The notes: generated by a model from the sequence alone, not told the origin. 64,000 nt of DNA from Ptiloglossa arizonensis (GCF_051014685.1 NC_135060.1:5766001-5830000); one strand, 5' to 3'. Counted from the first letter of the stretch, positions 12,801 through 26,645 are shown. Program-made: numbers and translations.

Positions 12801-14027
12801 AATCGAGACAGAGTTCGTAAATCTCGATAGGGCGAAATAAATATAACCGCCGTTGTAAATCCGAGACGGTTGTACTCTTCGACGCGCCGAAAGCGAGTGT
12901 TTGGACATCGTGGGTAGTTTCGCGAATGTTGATCCAGCAGTCGATGCGTTAAATAGCAAAACAAAGAATTGAAAATACCTTCGTACTTTGGACAATTTTA
13001 AGACGCGGTCCAAACTCGTCCACGTTGCCAGAAATAAAAGACACGGAGAAACTATTCGAAAATATGTAACGATGAACTCGTTCCGAAAGCTACGAAAGGC
13101 TACGCGACTACAAAAATAAAAGAAGAAACACACCTGTAAAATGATCGATATCGCGCACCGAATCGTCCGAACGAAGAGTCGATATCTTTATTCCTCGTAA
13201 AACGTCGTTGAAAGTTTCTAAGGAACTTCGTACACGAATAAATTCTTCTAACGCACGTTTCTTTTTTAACGCTAGATCGAAACCAACCGGTCGAAACGAC
13301 TGGTTTCGGCTGTTCTCGTACCGAAATTTACTTGAAATTCCGTAGCTTGTTTTCCAAAGACTTTACGACTTTTTCAATTCTACGCACGCGATCGACTTTA
13401 CAAATTCCTCTTTTTCCGCGTCGATTGGTTTTTTCTTAGACACACACGTGTGGTGTACCGTAATATTCCGAGATCTATCGGTAGTTCCAGCGTTGAATCT
13501 GCAAAGAGTAGTTGCAAAGCCATGGTACGCATCGACGTCTACGATATTCGTCCGTGAACGATAAAACGAAACGATGAATCACGCGTATCGTAGAAAAGTC
13601 CTTTTACACGGCAACGATAAACTGCACAGCCTCCGTGAGCTTTAGCGCGGTTCGGTGTACACACCCTGCAGCGGTGCAGAAGACACCTCGAGCACTTAAG
13701 ATCGAAAGGAATCGTGATCGATGAACGCGAAGCCGCGTGCTCTTAGCGTTTCGTATAATTTTCGGGAAACTCGTAGCTGCAAATCCGGTAAAGTGATATA
13801 AATCTCGCGGAAATCGTGAATTTACGACGACGGAAACCGATAAAGACGATCCCGGCTTTCTATGACCCGATTTAGGCTACATTGGACTCGCGAGGAACGA
13901 TACTCTTTACGTCGAACGCGAACCAATCGATTCGAACGATCTAGGATTCTTGATACTCGATACTCACGATTCGATACTTTTTCAGACTTGCTCTTTTGGG
14001 CCAGATACCGGTGGGTCCCGATTACTG
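12801..14027. other. Non-coding stretch, no gene recognised
   Basis: Nothing beyond short chance frames; AT-rich with several T runs. Confidence 0.55.
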
Positions 14028-14185
14028 GGTTGTTCGATGAGTTATCGTTTTTTCCATCGTAAAGAAAATACCGTGACGCTTGAACTTCGAACGACTGTAA
14101 ATGTACGAACGAGTCGATCGATCTGCGTGAAATTTCACGAACGTTCACCGAACGGTAGTACCATCTGGATAAAAATGTTACCTAT
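14028..14185. mobile_element. Decayed copy of a mariner-like miniature element
   Basis: This segment aligns over about 150 bp with the better-preserved element at 45331-45546: shared GTTCGATRAG left end, CGAACGAGTCGA core and CACCRAACGGTAGTA block. The right inverted repeat is degraded. It has no coding capacity. Confidence 0.7.
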
Positions 14186-16457
14186 CTCTGTTCTTCGATG
14201 AAAATTAAATGAAATATAGAAACAATCGCAAGGATGCTTGCCGAAATTCTTCGCATGGAAATCTTTCGAAGAATCTTAAAAAATCTGTCTTTAGAAAAAT
14301 GAAACGACGAACCTGATGGCTTCGTTTGAACGGTACCGTGGAAACGCGCATCGCTCGACTCGTATCCTTCGAGATTTAAATACGTGACGCAGAAAGGTAG
14401 AAATCGTTGCAAAAAGACCGCGCGAGACGTACGTTTCGCGAGTGCGCGCAAAGCTGGAAAACACATCGCCGAGCTGACAAAGTGATTCGTTTCGATGATG
14501 AACGATTGAAATTGAAATGTTCGTCGCGAGTAAACGGTACCGTGTCGCGATCTTGCGCAAGCTCGACTCGTCTCGCCCAAGTTTCCTCGATACAAATTTA
14601 TCCAATCGTCGTAACAATCTTCTCGTTGGCTAAACCCGTTGGATTATGGTTAATTCACGCGAGGGTGTAATTTTAGGTTCTTCGATGGCTCGACACGGGA
14701 CGTGGAGCACGCTTTATAATCGTGGCAACTAATTAAGGGAAGCGTTATCCACGTTGACGAGGAATTTTCGATACATCGGTCTCCCGTACAACCACGCGAT
14801 TACCCGTTATCTCGGAATAACGAAAGTTCAACTATCGTTGCTCCGATGGATGACTCTCGTTCGTAAAAGTTACGCGTTTCCTTCTTGGAACGATGCAACT
14901 CGCTCGATTCTCGTTATCGATGACGATTCACGATCGTTAAAATCAATTTTTAACCTCCGGGCAACCGTTCGATATTAACGATGTTCTTCCACGCGGCAAA
15001 ACAAGATCGAGGATTAATTTTTGCAATAATTACTTCTACGGTTGAATCTTAAATCAACCGATACACGTCTACGTTCTCTTTGGTGCAAATTGAGCATTCG
15101 TTTTTTCCAATAATTATTTCGACGATAGAAGCAAGGACTGATCTTTGTTTCTACCTAGAGTACATTTGGTACACGGTTTTCATTACAGAAGTTAACGCAA
15201 GTTGAACGGACGCGTACTCTTTCGTCGAAATAAAAGCGATGGAAACTTGAACAATATCCGAACAAATACATCGGTGAACGCAAACGTTCAACATCGATCG
15301 GAGCACAACCGTGCGACTCGAAGATTCACTGTATGCGATATAATATTTTAAACGTAAATAAATATATCAGAAATGTTTGCAAATTGCAACCTACGAACAT
15401 CGCTCAATTTTTAGCGTTACGAATCGGACAGATTTCGATCGGATTGTAGAACAATCGCACTCAAAAATCTCGTTCTATGCGTTTCGTTTCTACGTAACAC
15501 CTTTACAACTTTACTTTTCGTTAATGCAACGAATACGTATAGAAATGTTGTAACCTCGTAATCTGCAATTACGCCACGGTACGATATTATCGGACATATA
15601 AATCAGTGAACGAGGAATAAAAGGTATATCTCTCTGAAATCTCAAAAGGAACTTCCAACAGCTCGTTAGTCTTATCGACGATTAACAGCTGCCCGTCTCC
15701 ATTTATTGACGTACTCGGTGGAACATTGGTGAAACATAATAAATCATCGACCGGTGTAAGGAACATTGGAATATAATAATTATCCGGAGGACGATGGAAT
15801 AATTTTACGTAAAATAAAACCGATGAAAAATTGAACGGACACTGATCGTTCGGTTCGTTCGCACCTAACGGCGGTATTCGGGGTCGATTCTCTTCGCAAG
15901 GAAATCCAAGCCGACAATTTATTTACAGGTAACCGATGTGTTCGCGTGGCCCTTAAATCTGTCTGGTCTCTGGCGCGTTGTTTTATCGATCGTCGTGGGT
16001 GCACGTTGATTTCGTTTGAAAACGTGTCTCGCCGCGAGAGGATCGTAAACTCGTGGCGGAGAGTCTGCGCGTGTGCGCCACCGTGTGTCCGTATACGCGG
16101 AAAAAGCAACAATCGATATTCCGTTAAATCGCCACGAGAGCACGGTTTACGTTTCGATCGTCGCATCCCGGTTAGGAACGATAAATCACGTCCGATTGAA
16201 CCGTTTTCAACGGCGGTGGCCGTTTCTGTGGATCGTTCCCCGATCTTAATGGTCGTTTTCCGGTTTCGCAACCGTACACCGGAGTTAATCTTAGCCGTTT
16301 TACTGTTCCCGCGATTTAACGCACGGCCGGTCGGCTTTGGACAGGTGCGATCGGACAGGGATCCATCGATCCGCGATCTCGGAGTATTTCTTTCTATAAG
16401 GAGACACCGCGCTTCGGTCGCGATTAAGTCTCGGGATTACTCGCAACCGAGTGCGAT
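14186..16457. other. Non-coding stretch, no gene recognised
   Basis: A 225-codon plus-strand frame begins at 15946 and ends inside the 51-bp minisatellite; overlapping minus-strand frames of similar length exist. None shows a domain or paired splice sites. Confidence 0.5.
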
Positions 16458-16910
16458 TTGGGAGAAAATAAGCGCACCAATTTTCGATCGAAAAAGCAAT
16501 CGGATCGTTTGGGAGAAAGTAAGCGCTCCAACTTTTGGTAGAAAGAACAATTGGATTATTTGGGAGAAAGTGAGCGCTCCAATTTTCGATCGAAAAGCAA
16601 TTGGATTATTTGGGAGAAAGTAAGCGCTCCAACATTCGATCGAAATAACAATTGGATTATTTGGGAGAAAGTAAGCGCTCCAATTTTCCATAGAAATAAC
16701 AATTGGATTATTTGGGAGAAAGTAAGCGCTCCAATTTTCCATAGAAATAACAATCGGATTATTTGGGAGAAAGTAAGCGCTCCAACTTTTGGTAGAAATA
16801 ACAATTGAATTATTTGGGAGAAAATAAACGCTACATCTTTTGGTAGAAATAACAATTGGATTATTTGGGAGAAAGTAAGCGCTCCAACTTTCGATCGAAG
16901 TAAGAATAGA
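16458..16910. repeat. 51-bp minisatellite, about 9 units
   Basis: The unit TTGGGAGAAAGTAAGCGCTC followed by CAA, a variable A/T-rich part and ACAATTGGATTATT recurs at 16458, 16510, 16561, 16611, 16662, 16713, 16764, 16815 and 16866. The 51-bp period is exactly 17 codons, so 17-residue repeat peptides stay open on both strands. That explains the long overlapping frames here without any gene. Confidence 0.95.
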
Positions 16911-17494
16911 AATAGTAGTTGCTCGCTCGTTGAATAATTATAGAAATTAATAATACTATTATAGAAATTCTAGAAATAGAATGGATGCAATTTTTGTTTA
17001 TTCTTTTTCCATTGAAATGTATAAATCGATTAGAATTAACGACGATAGAATGTTTCGATCAAGTGCGATATCGTAAGTAGGGTATTACCAAATGTCGGTT
17101 TTAAATGAGCTACTTATCGGTTCGATTAGTTAAGTTTTGACGTGCTTGGACTCATTTTCATCGAGAAATCCTCGCCGGTACGTCAATAACGTTCTCTTGA
17201 AAATATCACGACGAATCCAAATATTTTAATTGTCATTGTTGGATGAAATTTAATCCTGCAACAGCTGGCTGCGCGAGTCAACGAATCGCTCGCCCTGAGT
17301 AAACAAAAACAATGTCGAGGATGACTGTGTTACCTCTAAGCGGGGAAATCTTGGTTGCATTCAAGCGGGGAACACCGAACTGTATCGATTACGCGGTACC
17401 TACCCTAAACTAACAATTAACTAGCGATCTTGGATCGTGAATCATGCAGGGCGTTAAACTATACCAGTGATCCTCGTGTTTAACCACGGACAGA
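16911..17494. other. Spacer between two minisatellites
   Basis: AT-rich DNA with no gene, hairpin or repeat that I could identify. Confidence 0.6.
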
Positions 17495-18165
17495 TGTAAA
17501 TTCGTCTCAGCGGTCCTCAACTTCGACCACGAAACGACGTAAAGTTACACAAAATTTCCTCAGTTTCGATCGAGTAAAGATTCTGGTCAGTAATCCTTAA
17601 CTTCGACCACGAAACGATGTAAATTTACACAAAATTCCCCCAATTTTGGTCACGTAAAGATTCTGGTCAGTAATCTTCAACTTTGACCACGAAACGATGC
17701 AAATTTACACAAAATTCCTCCAATTTTGGTCAAGTAAAGATTCTGATCAGTAATCTTCAACTTCGACCACGAAACGATGTAAATTTACAGAAAATTTCCT
17801 CAATTTTGGTCACGCGATGATTCCGGTCAGTGATCCTCGACGATCACGAAAATATAAAAAGTTTCGCAAGATGGCCCCAGTTTTGGCCACGCGAAGATTC
17901 TGGTCATCGGTCCTCAACATCGGCCACGAAAAGATGTAAATTTACACCGGTGGCCCCCGCGAAGATGTAAATTTACGTCAACGATCCTTAACTTCGGCCA
18001 CGGGAAGATGTAAATTTACATAAGAGGGCCCCGACTTCGGTCACGTAAAGATGTAAATTTACGTCAGCGATCCTCTACTTTAGCCACGTGAAAAAGTAAA
18101 TTTACATCAACAGCGCTCTCAGCTTTCGCCACGTGAATACGTAAATTTACGTCAGCTGCCGCGGA
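17495..18165. repeat. 80-bp tandem repeat carrying a 10-bp palindrome
   Basis: Units of 80 bp (boundaries at 17590, 17670 and 17750) consist of two half-units of about 40 bp, each built as TCCTCAACTTCGRCCACG, AARATGTAAATTTAC and a linker. Later copies shorten and keep mostly the ATGTAAATTTACGTCA core. The perfect palindrome GTAAATTTAC occurs about eight times. Confidence 0.9.
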
Positions 18166-19920
18166 TGTGTTAATTGGCACGTTAAATTGGAACTTATCAA
18201 TGGGCTTGCAGCGTATTGCGTGCCGTGGCTGGAAAATCGTGGGCATTGTTTCGATAACTTATTGGTCTATTAACGTAATTAAACGAACGGAACGAACGAA
18301 ATCCGTCCGCCGTGAGAATCGAATCGAAACGCTGGTTACGAGTCGTCGATTAAAAAATTAACTAACAAGATTCGATCCTTGAAGGTGAATAAAACTGTTG
18401 CGTTGTGTACGGAATGTTTTTCGTCTGCGTGGTAAGATCGATCGATGAACCGGTTGCTTATTTGGAAAACGGGATCCAACGTGATCTATCTCTGATAAGA
18501 TTTATTACCTCTGTGCCATGAGGTTAACTCTCAATAACGTAAGTATACTGTTCCTCGCGTAAGAAATTTATTACATTACGGAATGAAAAAGACAATGAAA
18601 CAAAGGTTCTGTTTAGTCTAACGATCTGGCTTATACAAAATTTTTAATGGCCGAACAGACTGCCTTTCGAAATTGGGAAAGATACGTTTCAACGAATCCG
18701 TCGATACCGTTCGAAAATTCTTCGCTTCTTTGTACCGTATCGCAAATTTGTCTCGCAACGATCGCGATCTCTTCGATTCGTAACGAGCGTTCGATAAGAA
18801 AAAACATCGCGTCGCGAAGATCCGAATCCCTCGGGACTTCTATCGGATCCTCGAAGGAAAAATTCCACCTTTGTGAAACTATTTGTCCCCTGGTCCCGTA
18901 AGGGAAATTTTCGACGGGAAATACTGAATAATTCACCGAAAAATTCCATTCCTTCCACGTTCAAGGATCAAGCAGCAACCTAATATCTTGTATTGCGTTT
19001 CTGGTGCTTCTTTATGCACCGTGTCAACTCTCTTGCGACCTTTGCGCCCGTTTTGGACAACTCGATGCTCACCGAGGTAATTGATATTGATTACACGCAA
19101 TTATTGTCCTTAATTAAAATATGAATATTAATGCCCCACTCGCAGCTCGTATCGTCATGCATAACGTTGAAGTGTCAACGTTATTCTACCGCAGTTTGTA
19201 ACTACGCATAGAACACTCCATTATTTTAACGGTAATTACTCGTTAAATGAGAATTGACTACTACCGACCGCAACCCGGTCGATAAAATAATTTTATTGAA
19301 TAATGCTAATGTATTCTGTAAATGTACCGTCGTATCGATTCGATGCGCACTATACGTGTTCTCTAATTTTATTTCATTATTTAACGAAACGAACCACCTC
19401 TTCGTACTTTACGCCGTTCGTTGTTACAACCGTTACGATACTTTTCACGTTGATGTTTCATTTTAATATTTATTCTCACGAATGATACACGCCTTCGTCG
19501 TACACGATTCTTGATAATTGAATCGACGATTGAAATTACTTCAGGATCGACGCGTAACGTTTCTCGTAAATTTTTCAACTCGTTATTTTTCAAACGGTAG
19601 AGATCTCTGGTTAGATCTCTGTGTTAAAAAGGTGAAAATTTAGAGATAAAATAAATGAAAGACACGAATCTAATAGCTCCGTTTCTTATCCAACGACAAA
19701 ATTTATCGAGTAACAACAAACGAGCTTACTCTCCAACGAGAAATCTACAACGATCGATGATCGTTTCTGTGCTCCAAAATTTCTTACGTAATCTTACAAG
19801 CTTCGTAACCATAATTATCTTCGTTAGCCTTTCAATGAAAGCGTAGTCATCGTTCCAGTTGATATTTCAACGACCAAGAGGTACCACTGTGATCGTTGCT
19901 CCAATCGAGTGTTCAATTCT
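18166..19920. other. Non-coding stretch; short element end near 19,660-19,705
   Basis: No gene recognised. At about 19,668-19,705 a TTTCTTATCCAACGACAAAA segment matches the right inverted repeat of the element at 45331-45546, so a solo or truncated end lies here. Confidence 0.5.
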
Positions 19921-20056
19921 GATGGAAGAGACACGAATATTTCTTTTCGTTTCGAGAATTGATCAAAGTCGTCCCTCGTTTTCGCGTCCGATGGAAAAGA
20001 CACGAATATATCTTTTCTTTTCGAAAATCGATCGAAATTGTCCCCCGTTTTTCGAA
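19921..20056. repeat. 69-bp tandem duplication
   Basis: GATGGAAGAGACACGAATAT at 19921 recurs, with a few changes, at 19990, and the following TTTCGARAATYGATC part recurs too. There are two diverged copies. Confidence 0.85.
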
Positions 20057-23000
20057 AATTGCAATTGAAAATTCGTTCGGGAGAGCGAACGGTGAACCAT
20101 CGACGCGTTGCGGTTTTTGTCGATCCAGAACAAATCCGCATTTGTATTTTACAATTGGCTTCCTTCCGGCTGTGCTCGTAACGACTCTGATTTCCCTCCA
20201 CGTTATACGCGCATCGTTCTTGCATTATCGCGTCGTTTATTTATCAAAGGCGGCCTTTGACACACTGCGGGACAATGTAATAGAAAGCGTTCGTTAACAT
20301 TATAAATTGCCACAAGTTTAACAACGTTGTTCCGAGAGATAAACCGAACTGCACGCTATGTGGATTGAATAACATGCTTCGAGCCGAGTTTTATAATCTA
20401 CTTACCGAACGTGAACGAGTTTATACCATGGTCACCCGAATTATTATCTCACGTAATTCCTTCGGGATTACGGAGAAATAAATATTTCGTAAATCGATTT
20501 CTTAAACGAGGTATCCCGACACAGAGGGTGTCGAGTTTCTATAAATTATAATCATCGTGTCTCGAGACACGCGACGGTAAATTATTGTAGTGGGTGCTTC
20601 GACGAATTTCAATGTTACAAGTAGAAATTGTTATCGTTGTTTCAAACGTTGAGAACGTTAGAAATCGTTGTCGTTGTCTTTCGCGAACGTACGCTTCTTC
20701 GTTCGATTAAATTTTTTAATTCAACTGTAACAATCACTGTGCAGAGTGTACTATTTGGCTCTTTCGTCTGGTCGTTGATAGAAAATATTTTTTAAAACAG
20801 TCAATAGTGTAGATTCACTTGTTCTTATCGGTGTTAAATATTGGTGTGTAAAAAAATAAAATTTCCTAGGCACATGAGAACAGATCGTTACGTTTCGTCC
20901 CGGATCTGCTAATTGGACTCTTCGGTGAGGCTTGTCTAACAGATCTTGCCATACACGCGATTAATCGTTTAAACAGTGTCCTACTTATGGAGAATTCAGA
21001 ACAAACTTATCATCGTGAAAAAGATCTTAATAGTAGCAATCTAGTGGCAAATACTTCTTGTTGTAATTGACTTTCTAACGATCTTGCATTATAGGTTATC
21101 GCGGTCGTCTTAAGCGGTACCGGACGATAATAAATATAAAAATATTTGCATTCGAAGGAAACACAGATGCGATCTTCGTGTTTCGAACGAAACTCGATCC
21201 GATGAAAATCAATTCAATAGTCTCCTTCCGAGCCGTGCAATTTCGAGATTAGGTTTTGGAACAGCTTTTGGCTGTTATTCACCTTTGTGCAATAACGATA
21301 ATAATATCTACCGTCCGATAAATTTTGCCCCTACACCCACCGTTTTCGAAGAATGCAAATCACTCTACTCGAAGGATTTCGCGTAAACAAAACCATGTGA
21401 CTGCGAGAATATCTCATCGGTAGGCTAGCCAAAAGTGTAACATACGCGCGATTAGAAAATTACGCGATAGTAATTCGTAGAAATTCTTCCATATCTACGT
21501 TCATTCGTGGCATAATTCTCTATTGTTTCTTCACTGTGGAGTCACGTAGTCCGTTTACCCAAAGTCCTTTGAATCGAACGTGTTACAATTGTATTATTAT
21601 TCCATCGTTTAAATTTGCAAGGATCGCGATTTCACGGCTTTCTCCACGGATTTGGATCGTTCGTTGCCTCGATTCGTCCAACTCGTGGATAATCGCGATG
21701 AAATCGGTCAATCGATGACCCATTGTACATTACGAGAGATAAAGTTCCCTGGCGGGCGTTGAGTTCTCTTATCGAGCTTGTAAATCGCGACACCGTGCGT
21801 CGATTGACAATAAATCAAAGCGCTCCTCCGTAGATTTGCAACGAAAGAAGGAAAGATTACAGGATAAAGGGTCCGGTTTACCTAATCCCAACGACACGCT
21901 GTATAGATTAACTTGCGCTCGTCGCGTCCCCGGAGGAACACCTTTTCCACAGAAGCAACACGGTTAAGGAATTTCGTGTTGTACACGAATCGATGTTTAG
22001 TAATAGCTGGAACGATCCTTTGAAGATTTGGCCGCGAACCAAATTTTCATGGACGGTCACGAACAGATATGACCAGCGTTCAATTTATTATTCTATTCGA
22101 GACAGTTTGATGTATGGTTTCACGATCGAATTAAAGCGATGCACAACGGTGTCGCGAGTACCAGAGAAAATATTGAAACTGCGAATGCCGACCCTAAAAA
22201 TAAATACGGTACGAACGTTATGAAAACCGTGGCGGAATTTCGACCTGTGACGTTGCAGTACACCGCTGTTTGTGGATTGTTCGTGCGAATTTGCGAATCG
22301 GGGAAAATAAATATTAAACATTCGTTACCGATGGATAGCCGGGAAAAATAATGTTCGCCTAAAATAAGAACGAAAACAGGTTATTTAAAGATACGAACGC
22401 AAACACGCTAATTCTCGCAATGTGTCCCGCGTTGGTGCGCGTACCTACGCAACTGACGCGTTAGGATCGTCGTAATCGATGTCAACTGTTGCCGTTTCTC
22501 GAGTACGCGGCCGGGAACGTCACCCTAAACGATACCGTACGCAATTTCTAGCCAAAATTACGTATAAAGCTACCGTTGGATTTCTCGGCCACGATTTCTC
22601 CGAGTATCGGTTACTTCGAATAACGAATTCGTCGTCACAACGTCCTGGAAATGTGACAATATTAAATAAAACAACCGAAACTATCGGTCGACACGAGCTG
22701 TATACAGGCGGACCAGTTCGGTAGAGCGATTCGAGAAATATAACGTCAATTGTAAATAGTTGTATCGATGCAGTTTCCTGCACTCTCGCGCAAACGAGAA
22801 ATTTCCATCTGTTTTTTTTCATGGAAAAAATTTAAAAAATATCCGGACGCGAAAAAGTTTAATGTTGATTTTAATCGAAATACCGAATATTCGATCGACT
22901 TTGCCGTATACCTACTCCAAATAAAACGAGTTTGCTTATCTTTCTTTACGTTCGTTGTACACGTTGTACACACGTGAAAAAGTTCTTTGATTTTTGAACA

Positions 23001-24410
23001 ATTCGAACTAACGTTGAACAACGACAATCATTGATTTCGCGACCGTGAATTGATTCTACCGTGTTGTGAAATTTCATTTGGAATATCTGTTCACGGATTT
23101 AGCGGTAAAAATAGTTTACGCAGCTACGCGAAAGGTTCTCTTTTTCTGTTCTCCAATTTCTCTATTTAATCGTTACTCTCTAGTTGCTGCTCTCGCTCTC
23201 TTACATTCTCCAACGTAAGCCAACTCTCCGCTCGTGCTCCCGTAACGTTCACACCATAGACTGTACGACACTGTACCGTACAAAGTACAACACTCCCTCG
23301 TGAAATTCGTCCTCGCTCGCGTACACGAAACCAACACTCCCAGGAATCTACCGACGAAGAGGTCGCAGATTTGCAACGACCTCTCGGTAAATGAATTCTC
23401 GAAATTCGTAGAAAGTTCCAATTTTTTCAGCGAAACTTCCGAGCGACCCACCCGATGCGCGAGTCCGTCTCTGTCAAGCTCTATCCCAGATTTTTTGAAA
23501 GTTCGCGACAATGTATTCCGGTCAGACGAAGTTTTGCACGGGTTTCCGTTATTGCATCCGACGAACGAGCGGAAAGAAAATGGTCGAGTAAGCGAGTCCT
23601 CCCGCGACCGGGGAAAACGGAAGGCCGACATTTGTCAAGGGACCGCGCGCGAGAAGTCGAAAAACCGATGATGAATTTCCGAGTTTCGTGTTCCCCGGAG
23701 TAGTACACCGACCAGATCCCTGTGAAAGGGGGAAAAGAAGAAAAAAAAAAAAACAGTTCTGCGTGGCCACCTTCGGGGCTGAAATGTCGTTTAAAGGAGA
23801 TCCGGTCTTTTGATCTCTGGCGAAAAAATTAATCCTTCGCGATCAACGGTTTCGCAAAGACGTTTCAGGGAACAAGTATCGTTACGTACGCTCATCGAAG
23901 CTGGAGCCTGGATCGTTTCTGACCCGTGACTGAATAAATAAATTCCAAAGTGTAATTCTTTTCCTTGCATTTCGTGAACGGGTTCGTTACAGAGACAGAG
24001 TATAGGTTCATCGGATAGAATTTGTAAATTATCGCAAGAGAATAGGTTTGTTAGAGATAGTTGCGGAAAATGTAAGAAACAATAACACAACGTTTGAGAA
24101 TGCATTGCAAAAAGTTTGGTTAGAAATGAACGGTCGTATCATTAATAATTTAATTAATTCTATTCCAAGAAAACGTCTAACTGTTATTCGCAGTAAACTT
24201 CCTATTAAGATTTGATATCCTATAAGATATTCCTATTTTATTTTTATTTTGTATACGACTTGTATCGTCAACTTTTTGAAATTTTTGTCTCCTTTGGAAA
24301 TTTGTTCGATAATCGAACCGATGTAGAAATATAAAATAAAATTTTTTAGTACAGAGATCCGCGTTCCAATTTTGAAAATTACTTTACGTAAAACGTTCGT
24401 ACAGACAATA
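20057..24410. other. Non-coding stretch, no gene recognised
   Basis: Frames of 60-150 codons occur on both strands (densest at 23,170-23,700), overlapping one another, without domain, splice pairing or repeat origin. I found no RNA gene. Confidence 0.5.
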
Positions 24411-24532
24411 GTCCAATAAATAACTTAAATTTCGCTAGAGATTGGCATCCGCCTCGACTTTCCGAATGACTGGACACATAACGGTCTAGTAAATAAGTTA
24501 AATGTTAGCGAAGATTGGCGCCCACTTGCGCG
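24411..24532. repeat. 73-bp diverged tandem duplication
   Basis: GTCCAATAAATAACTTAAAT at 24411 and GTCTAGTAAATAAGTTAAAT at 24484 begin two copies that both continue into an AGATTGGC segment. Confidence 0.8.
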
Positions 24533-25912
24533 ATAAAATAAGATATATATCGTAGAGAAATGTTATGACGGATCTTAACGCGGGCCAATGTTGACCGGTC
24601 AAAAATCGTTCCGGTGCCAAAATTAGAAAAACTAGCCAACACACGTGTATCGGTATCGATGCGTATTACGTGTCACGTGCCCGTGTATATGCGAAACTAA
24701 TTTATCCGATAGGTTGCGTACACGTATACGGGTGATACCGGGTACTCGAGCATCGTCGCTTTATATTTCAATTAACGCGTTAAACTCACCTTGATTTTGT
24801 TTTCTAAGTCAGCGCGCAAAATTCTTTCATTGGATGGAGAGAACAAGTGGACATTTTCGCGGCGGAGCAGGTTAAAAATGAAGATTTATCACTCGTGCAA
24901 TTAACACACTTAACCCATTTTCAAAGTGCGCCTCATGGAGAAGTAATTGTGTTGTCGTGCCCTTATTTCGTTCGCGAAGTTACGTGAATCCACCTCGGAG
25001 AAGAAAGATCTTATCGCTCATTGTACGCTCGATCCCTTTGAAAATATAACGTTTAAGGGTCGTTTTTAAGGACTTCTGTCTTTATTGTCCAACCTCGGTT
25101 GGATATTTTCTTTTTCCTTTTACTCGATTTTCTTCGTCTCGTAGTCTCGTCGGGAGGGATAGCTGTAACGGGATTACGAGTAAGTGTATTTTAAAAAAGA
25201 AAAACGATCCGGAATTTTTACGACTGCCCCGATATCGAGTCCGGAATTATGAAGAGGGACGAGAGCGGGGCGGAGGGGGGGAAGTAAGCGTTCGGTAAAC
25301 CTTGGAAATAAGAAAGAAAAATCTTAAATAATTCCCGGATGAACCTCGGGCGAGGTTTCTCCCCCCTCGTTTCTCGCGTTTCCCTTCTCCCCTGTTTTGT
25401 GTTTGAGAAATTGCACCGATTCGGATCCCCCCACCTCGTACCCGATACTTTGCAATGCAGATGACAAGAACATTTCAATTTCGACGGGGCAACTTAATTC
25501 AGAAAATTGAATTTCTCGTTTAATTATTTTCTTCGATTTCGCTACGGTCCCGTTTAATTTATTTAAATTGCCCCGGAAGTGGTATAATCGATGTTTTCAA
25601 CTTACGCGCGGAGGGTGCTCGGAAATTCATGGATGGAAACTTTGCCCCGCGCGTGATACTCGTCGAGATAAATGAAAAAGCGTCGGTGATCGCGGTTCGA
25701 AAATTATATAACGCAGTCCGATGCATTATACAACCGTTCTATTTTGGCAAAGAAAAACTAATGCGTTCACGTGTTTCGATTCGTTAGCAACTTCCGAAGG
25801 ATACTTAGGCTCGTTTGATTTCCACGATTTTAGGGCCGATGACACGATGTAACATTTAAATGCATCACCGGTATTCACAGTGTTCAAATGGTATAAATGT
25901 ACGAATACTTTT
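24533..25912. other. Non-coding stretch, no gene recognised
   Basis: A strong minus-strand donor (CAAG|GTGAGT, near 24,790) is present, but the sequence upstream of it on that strand has stops in the frames that contain an ATG. Nothing else can be supported. Confidence 0.5.
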
Positions 25913-26095
25913 TTATTCGAATAATGATATTCGAATAAGAATAGTCGAATAAGAATATTTGAATAAGGATATTTGAATAAGAACATTTGAATAAGAATAT
26001 TCGAATAAATATACTCGGATAATAATATTCGAATAAAAACATTCGAATAACGATATTCGAATAATAATATTTGAACGATAATATTGGAAGTTTCT
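25913..26095. repeat. 15-bp AT-rich minisatellite
   Basis: About 12 units of AATATTCGAATAAGA and variants. The 15-bp period keeps frames open, giving Ile/Phe/Tyr-rich peptides on the minus strand that are artefacts. Confidence 0.95.
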
Positions 26096-26258
26096 TTATT
26101 GGATTCGAATATTGCAATGAAAAAGAAAGAACAATCCTGTGTTAAGGGAAATAAGATACTACGCGTAAGTAGAATGTGGACAGCGTCGAATATTTAACCT
26201 TACAAAGGCTGACTATAACGTCTGACTCAATACGCTCGTACGGAACTTCGCTATCGAG

Positions 26259-26645
26259 TACAACATGCCTCCCAAGCATTCAAAAGGAGTACTCTGTACT
26301 CGAGGATGCAACCGAACAAAAATACTCTCTACTTACAACACCACCGAATACAATATGCCTCTCAAGCATTCAAAAGAAGTACACTCTGTACTCGAGGATG
26401 CAACCGAAGAAAAATACTCTCTACTTACAACACCACCGAATACAACATACCTCTCAAGCATTCAAAAGAAGTACACTCTGTACTCGAGGATGCAATCGAA
26501 GAAAAATACTCTCTACTTACAACACCATCGAATACAACATACCTCTCAAGCATTCAAAAGAAGTACACTCTGTACTCGAGGATGCAATCGAATAAAAATA
26601 CTCTCCACTTACAACACCATCGAATACAATATGCTTTCCATGCAT
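26259..26645. repeat. 92-bp tandem repeat, about 4 units
   Basis: The unit begins CAACATACCTCTCAAGCATT and continues through CTGTACTCGAGGATGCAA to CTCTACTTACAACACC. Units start at 26261, 26351, 26443, 26535 and 26627, with a shorter first unit of 90 bp. Because 92 is not a multiple of 3, the same peptide appears in turn in all three plus frames, producing three long overlapping frames that are not genes. Confidence 0.95.

Noticed and set aside
15946..16855. Long frames on both strands (up to 225 codons)
   Set aside because: Their regular part is the 51-bp repeat, whose period is a multiple of three; the non-repeat part of the plus frame has no domain or paired splice sites.
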